DNA of 5,254 nt from JAYZDB01 sp036338025 (GTDB lineage: Bacteria > Planctomycetota > UBA1135 > UBA2386), in assembly GCA_036338025.1 (NCBI GenBank), contig JAYZDB010000277.1:1-5254 (forward strand), read 5' to 3'. Shown here piece after piece: positions 1-5,254 of this stretch. Position numbers and translations under genes: made by a program. Below the pieces are notes generated by a model that did not search any database, was not told the DNA's origin, and saw only the letters and a program-made list of their open reading frames with translations. How positions within the stretch are numbered: position 1 is the first letter of the stretch; each line of letters begins with the position of its first letter.

Positions 1-70
1 GTTCCGGCCCGCCGGATCGCCCGGTAGCCGCGCACTGACCCGCGAGCCAAGACCAAGCTGAGGACCAACC
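1..70. other. Left-edge leader, no gene identified
   Basis: The 70 bases before the first gene are GC-rich. All three forward frames stop within them (TAG at 25-27, TGA at 36-38, TGA at 59-61), so the tail of an upstream gene could end here. Nothing in the few visible residues identifies one. No convincing -35/-10 pair is visible. The promoter of the first gene may lie here or left of the window. Confidence 0.4.
59..64 (+). promoter_or_regulatory. Ribosome binding site of the exported protein gene
   Basis: TGAGGA lies 6 nt before the ATG at 71. It is a purine-rich Shine-Dalgarno match at good spacing and supports that ATG, which also begins a well-formed signal peptide. Confidence 0.6.
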
Positions 71-1222
71 ATGAACCGTATCACGACCATCCTGATTGCC
101 GGCCTCGTCGCCACACCGGCGATGGCCCAGGAATCGCTCCAGATCAAGCCTGCCAGCAAGGGCACCTTGAAGTATTCGATCCAGACCAAGTCCGAGATCA
201 AGACCGCCCGCAAGATGCTCGTCGATGGCGAGGAGCGCAGCGGTGGACGTAACCGGGGTGGTGGCAATGGCATCACCAAGACCTCCCAGAAACTGGTGTT
301 CGAACAGGGCCCGGTCGGGGCCAACTGGCGCAACTACATCACCGCCGAAGGCCAGGTGTCTCGCGACAGCGATGACGGCGAAGGTCAGACCAGCAAGATC
401 GTCGGTGCCTTGCACGGCAAGAAGGTCTCCATGCAGGAAGAGGGCGGACGTCTGATCTTCAAAGCCGAGACTGGTCCGGCCGCCGATGGCGCCGACGACT
501 CGGGCAACAAGGCTGCCGGCAACATCCCGCGCAACGTCTCCAATGGCGTGTCTGCAAACGTGGATCTCAGCGCACTCGGTAGCGCCCAGCCGGTAGCGGT
601 CGACTCCAGCTACGACATCAGCGCTGGACTGGTGGCGGCGCTCAAGAGCACTCTCCATCCCGTGCGTGCAGCGCGTGCCAGTGGTCCGCAGGGCAACCGC
701 TCTCGGCAGGCTGGCCAGAAGGGTAGCCAGAAGGGTGGTCAGAAGGGTAGCCAGAAGGGCAACCGCCGCAGCCGCCAGCAACGCGCCCGGACTCCTGCGA
801 CCTTCAACGATACCGCGCTTCGGCTCGTCAGTAGCGAGAAGGCGGTTGCCAAGGCCACCGGCACGCTGGTCTCGATTGTCGAGAAGGATGGCCAGAAGTT
901 CGCGACCGTCGCCATCAAGGGCACGATCGTTGGCGAAGGCACGCCGACCGAGACCGGTCTCAGCCGTGGCCGTGGCAATCGGCGCAGCGGTCAGGGCCAG
1001 CGAAGTGGTGGTAGTGCCAGCGCCGGCGAAGCCAAGGTTTCGATCGGCGTGACGGGTACCCTGGTCATCAACCAGACCGAGCAGCGGGTCGAAACGCTGG
1101 ATCTCGACTGCAAGATCGAGACCTCGTCGAAGACCGAGCGCACGTCCCGTGACCGCAAGATGGAGACCACCCAGTCCACCAGCGGCCAGCTCGGGATCCG
1201 TTTGAGCTGCGCCAGTAAGTAG
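71..1222 (+). CDS. Exported protein of unknown function with Arg/Gly-rich low-complexity inserts
   Basis: A 383-residue protein that I cannot assign firmly to a family. Residues 1-19 form a Sec signal peptide: Asn-Arg, a hydrophobic core, then Ala-Met-Ala before Gln20, a typical signal peptidase I site. There is no lipobox Cys, so the mature protein is probably periplasmic or secreted. The rest looks beta-strand rich. Residues about 251-290 and 320-348 resemble repeated beta hairpins (GTLVSIVEKDGQKFATVAIKG, then GVTGTLVINQTEQRVETLDL), as in some large planctomycete secreted families such as DUF6263; that link is a weak guess. Three basic Gly/Arg/Gln-rich stretches interrupt it: about 57-67, 205-240 and 299-317. 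The middle one comes from a 12-bp tandem repeat. Only two Cys occur (347 and 380), and both would be exported, so a disulfide is possible. The start is supported by TGAGGA 6 nt upstream. The gene converges on the DUF2723 gene with 3 bp between stop codons. No catalytic motif was seen. Confidence 0.85.
   Translation: MNRITTILIAGLVATPAMAQESLQIKPASKGTLKYSIQTKSEIKTARKMLVDGEERSGGRNRGGGNGITKTSQKLVFEQGPVGANWRNYITAEGQVSRDSDDGEGQTSKIVGALHGKKVSMQEEGGRLIFKAETGPAADGADDSGNKAAGNIPRNVSNGVSANVDLSALGSAQPVAVDSSYDISAGLVAALKSTLHPVRAARASGPQGNRSRQAGQKGSQKGGQKGSQKGNRRSRQQRARTPATFNDTALRLVSSEKAVAKATGTLVSIVEKDGQKFATVAIKGTIVGEGTPTETGLSRGRGNRRSGQGQRSGGSASAGEAKVSIGVTGTLVINQTEQRVETLDLDCKIETSSKTERTSRDRKMETTQSTSGQLGIRLSCASK
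716..763 (+). repeat. 12-bp tandem repeat, four copies, coding for Gln-Lys-Gly-X
   Basis: Four consecutive 12-mers begin CAGAAGGG: CAGAAGGGTAGC, CAGAAGGGTGGT, CAGAAGGGTAGC and CAGAAGGGCAAC. They encode QKGS, QKGG, QKGS and QKGN at residues 216-231 of the exported protein. The unit length is a multiple of three, so copy-number change would keep the frame. Copies 1 and 3 are identical, which suggests an earlier 24-bp duplication. Confidence 0.9.
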
Positions 1223-1225
1223 CGG

Positions 1226-3520
1226 CTAGCGTTTCTGCAGGGCCTGCAGCTTGACGAGTGCGGCGTCGCGCCCGGGAGTTCCCGATGGCGTGCGCGCCGC
1301 CCTCTGCAGGGCCCGCAGTGCGCCCTCTCGGTCCTCGGGGAGTCTGGCTTCCGCGAGGCCGAGCCAGGCTTCGGCGGATTCGGGCGCATGGCCGAGGAGC
1401 TTCTCGAAGGCCGCGATCGCAGCCTTCTTGCGGCCGGATTTGGCGAGGGCGGTCGCCCGGTGAAAGAGCGCTTGCAGGTGTCGTGGCCGAACCAGCAGCA
1501 CGGCTTCGAAGCGTTCGATCGCCGCCGACCACTCGCCCTTGGCCATCAGTGCTTTGCCCTCGGCGGCCACCTTGGGCAATTCTGACAGGGCTGGTTGGGT
1601 TCGGATCTGTTCCAGGCTGACCTTGCCGCTGCGTAGCTCTTGCGCCTGGCGTCCGATGCGGCGCGCTCGTACCCGCATGTCGCTCATGTGGTAGCGGTTG
1701 CCGCGTTGCTTGTAGAGTGCGTTGATCTGTGCGAGCAAAGGATCCGGTTCAAGGTCGATGACGGCCGAGGCAGCTGCCTCAGCGGCATCCGCCTCGCCGT
1801 GCAGGAGGCAGTAGTGTGCGAACAGCACCCGCATGCTGGCGTAGTGCAGGACCAGCGCCGTCATGTCCTCGTTCAACCGCAACTGCCGGGCGGCGACCGC
1901 GTGTGGCCAACACCGCTGCCAGAATTCGCGATTCCTCGCGATTGTCGCAGCCGGTTCTTCGGGTCGCGAGAGGTGGTGAAGCTCCGTGAACAGACCGGCT
2001 GGCCGCTCGCGTACGTGCTTCACGAGTTCCTTGCGATCCGAGGGTTGGAAGTAACCGAGCAGGTTCGCGGTCACGAACACGGGAACCTGCTTGGCGTTGC
2101 GTATCGCCAGCATCGCCGGCCAGTGGCTTGGGGTGTCGGATTCTTGGTAGAACGGGATGTCGAGGTCGGGTCGTCGGCGTCGTGCCCATTCCTGGTGCCA
2201 GTCGAGGGCGAAGCCGCGACAGATCACCAACAGTTTGGCGGGACCGCGAGACTCGACGGCCTGCGCGTACCAGAGCCCAAAGGTAACCGAGTCGACGTGA
2301 CTCAGGACGATGCCGTCACGCTTAGGGAAGCTCAGGCTATCGCGGGCGAAATCGCGGGTCAGGGTCTGACCGCGAAGATCGTTGTTGCCGAAGTTGGCGG
2401 CGCCCAGCAGCACGGTGCTAGCCACTGCGACTCCGACCAGCAGCCCGGTCAGGCGCGTCGGCATCTTGGTTTGGATGGCAGCCAGTCCGAGGCCGGCGAG
2501 GGCCGCGATCGCGAGCGTCAAGGGGAGGATGAAGGCGTGAGCGTCGGCGGCCGCGTAGTTCGAGGCGAAGGCGAAGTTCGTCAAGACGAAACCCACCAGC
2601 CCGAGCAGGGGGCGTCGATGGTTCGGGGTGCGCCACCAGACTGCCAGCCCTAGCGGCGCAAGTAGCAGCGCTACACCGAGCCCGCGTGGTAGCGAGCTGA
2701 GCAGGGCCAGAGCTTGTTGCCCGAAGTCGCCGGAGAACAACAGGTGCTGGTAGATCTGTGCGGACACCACGTCTTGGAAGCGGTCGAGGGTCTGCGGGTC
2801 GCCGATGTTGAGGAGTGGATCGTTGGCCGCGCAGAGGGGTAGGTACAGCCAGCTCAGAAATGGCAGCAGGACTGCCATCACCAGGACTGACACCTGTCGG
2901 ATGGATCCCAGGCAGGGCCGCAGAACCGGCCAGATGATCGGTAAGACGGCAAGGGCGTAGACCGCGTTGACGTTGCGATGGCAGATCCACATGGAGGTGC
3001 AGAGGGCGACTGGCACAAGACTCCGCGGTGTGCCGAGTTGGAAGCTGCGCACAGAGGTGTAGAGCAGGGCCGCTGCCAGCATGATGTCGAAGGCGTAGAC
3101 CTCCGACACCACTGCCTGCGACCAGAACGTGTGGCCGACGCCGAGTGCCAAGGCAGCGTAGGCAGCCCCGAGGCGGCCGCCGCCCAGGCGCTTCACGACG
3201 CCGTACAGCAACAGTGCCGCGCTGACTGCGCAGACTACGGACATCAGGTTGAGCCGCCAACCGGGGTCCCCGAACACCAGTAGCCGTGACCAAAGGTTGC
3301 CGATCAAGCTGTAGAGTGCGTAGCCCGGCGGGTGTGCGACACCGAAGGTCGAGGCGGCGGTGGCGAGCTCTGGGGTGTCGCCCGTGTAGATCGTGGGGCA
3401 GAGGGTGACCAGGTACAGGCTGAGCAGTGCGACGGCGACGCCGACCGCGACGGCATCGAAGGTCCGTGGGACAGGCTTGCCCGTGGTGCCCTGAGTTGGG
3501 TCGTAGGGTTCATCAACCAC
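1226..3520 (-). CDS. Polytopic DUF2723 (GT117, TMEM260-like) glycosyltransferase-family protein with C-terminal TPRs
   Basis: A 764-residue inner-membrane protein, numbered from the GTG at 3520. After a short hydrophilic N-terminus, TM1 spans about 21-40. It is followed by the family signature YTGDTPEL…GVAHPPGYALY (about 45-70), with Asp48 and Glu51 in the first outer loop as candidate catalytic acids. About nine more hydrophobic segments reach residue ~375. A soluble region with HVDSVTFGLWYAQ (about 408-420) matches the second conserved part of DUF2723. Residues about 650-735 form TPR-like helical pairs (KGEWSAAIERFEAVLLVRP…; SGRKKAAIAAFEKLLGHAPES). DUF2723 proteins fall in CAZy GT117 with human TMEM260, a protein O-mannosyltransferase also carrying TPRs. 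A lipid-linked sugar donor and an extracytoplasmic acceptor are inferred; the substrate is unknown. Start choice: the frame stays open to an ATG at 3625, but that codon overlaps head-to-head the ATG of the divergent gene and adds 35 non-conserved residues. The GTG at 3520 has a GAGGTG site 10 nt upstream and leaves room for a promoter. Confidence 0.88.
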   Translation of the reverse strand: MVDEPYDPTQGTTGKPVPRTFDAVAVGVAVALLSLYLVTLCPTIYTGDTPELATAASTFGVAHPPGYALYSLIGNLWSRLLVFGDPGWRLNLMSVVCAVSAALLLYGVVKRLGGGRLGAAYAALALGVGHTFWSQAVVSEVYAFDIMLAAALLYTSVRSFQLGTPRSLVPVALCTSMWICHRNVNAVYALAVLPIIWPVLRPCLGSIRQVSVLVMAVLLPFLSWLYLPLCAANDPLLNIGDPQTLDRFQDVVSAQIYQHLLFSGDFGQQALALLSSLPRGLGVALLLAPLGLAVWWRTPNHRRPLLGLVGFVLTNFAFASNYAAADAHAFILPLTLAIAALAGLGLAAIQTKMPTRLTGLLVGVAVASTVLLGAANFGNNDLRGQTLTRDFARDSLSFPKRDGIVLSHVDSVTFGLWYAQAVESRGPAKLLVICRGFALDWHQEWARRRRPDLDIPFYQESDTPSHWPAMLAIRNAKQVPVFVTANLLGYFQPSDRKELVKHVRERPAGLFTELHHLSRPEEPAATIARNREFWQRCWPHAVAARQLRLNEDMTALVLHYASMRVLFAHYCLLHGEADAAEAAASAVIDLEPDPLLAQINALYKQRGNRYHMSDMRVRARRIGRQAQELRSGKVSLEQIRTQPALSELPKVAAEGKALMAKGEWSAAIERFEAVLLVRPRHLQALFHRATALAKSGRKKAAIAAFEKLLGHAPESAEAWLGLAEARLPEDREGALRALQRAARTPSGTPGRDAALVKLQALQKR

Positions 3521-3623
3521 GCAGGCATGACACCTCACCCGTGGTTCGACTGCAAGGACACCCGACAGGAATGATATCTGGGCGCTTGCTGTCGGCTGGG
3601 CGAATCGGCACGGTACTGGCACC
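3521..3623. promoter_or_regulatory. Divergent intergenic region, likely holding promoters for both flanking genes
   Basis: About 100 bp separate the preferred GTG start of the DUF2723 gene from the ATG of the SGNH gene, so both promoters should lie here. On the minus strand TATCAT (3576-3571) is one mismatch from TATAAT and would start transcription roughly 40-50 nt before the GTG. I found no -35 box at standard spacing: CCGACA at 3595-3590 is only 13 bp away. No forward promoter stands out. GATATC at 3573-3578 is an AT-rich palindrome in otherwise GC-rich DNA. The -10 proposal is weak. Confidence 0.35.
3531..3536 (-). promoter_or_regulatory. Ribosome binding site deciding the GTG start of the DUF2723 gene
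   Basis: On the minus strand GAGGTG lies 10 nt before GTG at 3520-3518. It is a six-base match to the core Shine-Dalgarno sequence. No comparable site precedes the ATG at 3625-3623. This is the main reason for preferring the shorter reading. Confidence 0.6.
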
Positions 3624-4700
3624 ATGCCTCAAGCATCGAATCCGAGCGGTCTCCGGCAGCCCTCGCCTGGGCGGCGGGCTTTGCTGCGGATCGGGATGAT
3701 CTGCGCGGGACTGGTCGTGCCGGTTCTGTTGGTGGAGCTGGCGATGGTGGTGTTCGATCTGGGCGGCAGTCCCGACGCAGATTCGTGGAAGACACGAGGC
3801 ATCCACCGCGCGGATCCGGATCTGATCTATTCCCTGCGACCTGGAGCTGAATCGACCTGGAAGTTCAAACAGTTCGACCAGGTGGTCCACGTCAATTCGC
3901 TGGGCTTACGTGACCAGGAGGTTGGTCCCAAAGGCCTGGACGAAGTGCGGATCCTGGTGCTCGGTGATTCCATGACATTTGGTCACGGTGTGCGAAACGA
4001 GGAGAGTTGGCCCAACAAACTCGAGAAGATCCTGTCGGCGGATCGCGGTAAGAGAGTCGACGTGATCAACGCTGCAGTGAAGGGTTACGGTACTGACCAT
4101 CAGTACAAGTTCTTTCGAGATCGGTTGGTGTCTCTGAAGCCGGACATCCTTGTGCTGGCGGCATACGGTAATGACCTTGTCGACAACATCAGTCACCCCT
4201 TGTTCACCCTCGACCGAGAGGGGTTGTTGGTCGAGTTGGATGCGTCTGAGGATGCGATGTACACGGAGGGAAAACTGCACGGGGCCTTGCCCGGGTTGCT
4301 TAGCAACTCGCGGCTCGGGCGAAGTTTGATCCCGGTGTTATCAAGCCTGGTCGCTCGTGAGACGCTGCCGTACCAGAAGGATCCCGAGGCGCGGGATTCC
4401 TTCACCTGGGCTGGTCGTAAGGCATACGTCGCGATCTACCGCCTCTTTGAACTCTCCAAGCAGCACGGGTTCGAGTTTCTCGTCCTCGGTTTGCCAGTAA
4501 GAAACTGGAAGAACCACAGCTACTGGTGGCTCGAACCGGTGATCAAGGAGGGCATCCACGTGGTCGATCTGGACAAGGGTGAGGAGTGGCGCGGACAGTC
4601 CGAGACCCTGTTCTTTGAGGGTGACCGGCACTTTTCCAAGGCCGGTAACCTCTGGATGGCAGAGCGCGCCGCAGCGAGCTTGAGCCCGCTGCTGAAGTAG
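3624..4700 (+). CDS. Membrane-anchored SGNH/GDSL hydrolase-like protein
   Basis: A 358-residue protein. A basic N-terminus (GRRALLRIG) leads into one hydrophobic segment at about 24-45, which probably anchors it in the inner membrane with the rest outside the cytoplasm. SGNH blocks appear in order. Block I is LVLGDSMTFG, nucleophile Ser116. Block II is the Gly of AVKGYGT (Gly154 or Gly156). Block III is AAYGNDLVDN, Asn183. Block V is EGDRHFSKAGN, with Asp334 and His336. The Asp-x-His spacing replaces the classical Asp-x-x-His and also occurs in AlgX/AlgJ-type acetyltransferases and many membrane-anchored family members. A Ser-His-Asp esterase or O-acyl transfer reaction on an envelope glycan or lipid is likely; the substrate is not readable. 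The linker NSLGLRDQEV (91-100) is common in bacterial SGNH proteins of this architecture. There is no clear Shine-Dalgarno before the ATG and no in-frame start upstream of it within the divergent region. ATG at 3696 is an alternative but would remove the basic residues before the anchor. Transcribed divergently from the DUF2723 gene. Confidence 0.88.
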   Translation: MPQASNPSGLRQPSPGRRALLRIGMICAGLVVPVLLVELAMVVFDLGGSPDADSWKTRGIHRADPDLIYSLRPGAESTWKFKQFDQVVHVNSLGLRDQEVGPKGLDEVRILVLGDSMTFGHGVRNEESWPNKLEKILSADRGKRVDVINAAVKGYGTDHQYKFFRDRLVSLKPDILVLAAYGNDLVDNISHPLFTLDREGLLVELDASEDAMYTEGKLHGALPGLLSNSRLGRSLIPVLSSLVARETLPYQKDPEARDSFTWAGRKAYVAIYRLFELSKQHGFEFLVLGLPVRNWKNHSYWWLEPVIKEGIHVVDLDKGEEWRGQSETLFFEGDRHFSKAGNLWMAERAAASLSPLLK

Positions 4701-4702
4701 CT

Positions 4703-4724
4703 GCCCGCATCACCGCGGGCTCTT
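4703..4724 (+). terminator. Candidate terminator hairpin after the SGNH gene
   Basis: GCCCGC (4703-4708) and GCGGGC (4715-4720) form a perfect 6-bp GC stem with a 6-nt loop, starting 2 nt after the SGNH stop codon. The following TCTT is only a weak U tract. On the minus strand no U tract follows the stem, so it would serve mainly the forward gene. It fills most of the 32-bp gap between two convergent stop codons. Confidence 0.45.
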
Positions 4725-4732
4725 GTCCTGCG

Positions 4733-5254
4733 CTACCTCCGCTTGCTCGACTTCTTGGCCAACTCCTTGTCGATCGCTGCAGCCAGTTCGTCCGGTCGGA
4801 ACCCGAAGGGGCCACGGCCGCCGGCGAATGCGATCTTGCCGTCCGTGCCGACCAGATAGAGGCGGTCCGGCATGGCGGAATACGCTGCATCGACCTTGTT
4901 GTCGATCCGGTCAATCACACTCGGGATCATCTCAAGTTCGAGTTTCGTCATGCAGATCTTGGCGACGCCGAAGCGTTCGAGGTCATTGATCGGTTCCTCG
5001 ATCATTACCGAGGTCATCGGCCTTGGGCCGTCCATCGCGTGGGCTTCTCGGATGTAGACCAGGAGGAACTCGACGTCCTTGTTGTACTTGGCATACATGC
5101 TCTTCAGCTGACCAGCTGAGCGGCGGAAAGGCGGTCAAGTGTAGCTGCCGAAGATCAGTGCCACCGGCTTCTTGCCCTTGAAGGTCGACAGCCGGATGGT
5201 CTTTGTTGAATCCTTGACGAGCGGCAGATCGAAGTCCGGGGCGGTCTCGCCAAG
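4733..5254 (-). CDS. Selenocysteine-containing iodothyronine deiodinase-like redox protein (N-terminus beyond window)
   Basis: 173 residues are visible, counting from the window edge; the start lies to the right. The frame runs LGETAPDFDLPL…VALIFGSYT, one TGA, then PPFRRSAGQLKSMYAKY and on to TAG at 4735-4733. GETAPDF and the strand before FGSYT are typical of redoxin/thioredoxin folds. FGSxT-U-PPF is the deiodinase active site, with TGA (residue 40) at the Sec position. Downstream deiodinase hallmarks are intact: EFLLVYIREAHAMDG (human DIO1 has FLVIYIEEAHASDG; His72 matches the conserved catalytic-region His), VIDRIDNKVDAAYSAMPDRLYLV (about 113-135) and GGRGPFGFRPDEL. Conservation on both sides of the TGA argues against a decayed gene. 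Where vertebrate DIO1 has Cys two residues before Sec, this protein has Tyr38. The only visible Cys is Cys101. Activity is probably selenol-based redox or reductive dehalogenation; the substrate is unknown and thyroid hormone is unlikely. Converges with the SGNH gene. Alternative: a sequencing error or nonsense mutation of a Cys codon (TGC/TGT). Confidence 0.85.
5099..5121 (-). promoter_or_regulatory. Predicted bacterial SECIS stem-loop
   Basis: On the minus strand UCAGCU (5119-5114) pairs with AGCUGA (5109-5104) around a GGUC loop (5113-5110), a perfect 6-bp upper stem. GCU (5121-5119) can instead pair with AGC (5101-5099) across a 3-nt AAG bulge, lengthening the element. Twenty-one nt separate the UGA from the loop. 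The short apical loop beginning with GG and this distance fit the general bacterial SECIS model for SelB binding: G in the first two loop positions, loop about 16-37 nt from UGA. The element is coding, overlapping the codons for residues RSAGQLKS. Confidence 0.65.
5135..5137 (-). other. In-frame TGA predicted to encode selenocysteine
   Basis: TGA is the only interruption in an otherwise open frame of 173 codons. It lies between FGSYT and PPFRR, exactly at the catalytic Sec of deiodinases. The family knowledge is established; the decoding as Sec in this organism is inferred. Confidence 0.82.

Noticed and set aside
1235..1249. CTGCAG-GGC-CTGCAG inverted repeat as a terminator
   Set aside because: It lies inside the 3' end of the DUF2723 coding region, has a 3-nt loop and has no U tract on either strand.
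991..1532. Minus-strand open frames crossing the convergent junction (to 1389 and 1532)
   Set aside because: They overlap both well-supported genes out of frame and have shadow-type Arg/Pro-rich composition.
1640..2653. A 337-codon forward open frame
   Set aside because: It lies wholly antisense to the DUF2723 gene, which has clear membrane segments, family motifs and TPRs. The forward product shows no domain and is typical of open antisense frames in GC-rich DNA.
2418..3293. A 291-codon minus-strand open frame
   Set aside because: It is an alternative frame within the DUF2723 gene on the same strand. The Arg/Pro/Ala-rich product is a composition artefact, while the other frame encodes the membrane segments.
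4733..5098. A complete 121-residue gene starting at ATG 5098
   Set aside because: Deiodinase-type sequence continues in frame upstream through the TGA, and the ATG falls inside the domain, 13 codons after the active-site position. No clear ribosome site precedes it.
5135..5137. TGA as a nonsense mutation making a pseudogene
   Set aside because: Both flanks keep family motifs without frameshift, the codon is exactly the Sec site, and a SECIS-like hairpin follows. Not excluded until the Sec machinery is found in the genome.
1..5254. tRNA, rRNA, CRISPR array, insertion sequence or prophage
   Set aside because: No cloverleaf or rRNA motif, no spaced direct repeats, no transposase or integrase, and no terminal inverted repeats were seen.

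Overview
This is a high-GC window of 5254 bases, apparently a chromosomal segment of a Gram-negative-type bacterium. It holds four protein-coding genes: an exported protein, a multi-pass DUF2723 membrane protein, a membrane-anchored SGNH protein, and a thioredoxin-fold deiodinase-like protein that runs off the right edge. Large secreted or envelope proteins of unknown function, DUF2723-TPR proteins and deiodinase-type redoxins together fit Planctomycetota or a similar environmental lineage. That is an inference from gene content with modest confidence. No tRNA, rRNA, CRISPR array, insertion sequence or phage gene was found.

Layout: (1) 71-1222 (+), a secreted protein with a clear signal peptide and three Arg/Gly/Gln-rich low-complexity stretches, one built from a 12-bp tandem repeat. 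(2) 1226-3520 (-), convergent with gene 1 (3 bp between stop codons), a polytopic DUF2723 / GT117-type protein (family of the TMEM260 O-mannosyltransferase) with a C-terminal TPR region. (3) A divergent promoter region of about 100 bp at 3521-3623. (4) 3624-4700 (+), an N-terminally anchored SGNH hydrolase-like protein. (5) A short convergent gap with a candidate terminator hairpin. (6) 4733 to beyond 5254 (-), the deiodinase-like gene.

The most important result is at the right edge. A simple ORF reading of the last gene gives only a 121-residue protein starting at 5098. The same frame continues upstream through a single in-frame TGA (5135-5137) to the window edge. That TGA sits exactly where iodothyronine deiodinases carry their catalytic selenocysteine (…FGSYT-U-PPF…). 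It is followed after 21 nt by a stem-loop with a GGUC loop, which fits the bacterial SECIS consensus. The gene is therefore best read as a bacterial selenoprotein of the deiodinase family, not as a short ORF or a pseudogene.

Genes 2 and 4 are divergent and share a control region. A lipid-linked-sugar-type glycosyltransferase beside a membrane-anchored SGNH esterase/acyltransferase-like protein suggests a role in envelope glycan or glycoprotein modification, but this link is inferred only from position and family.
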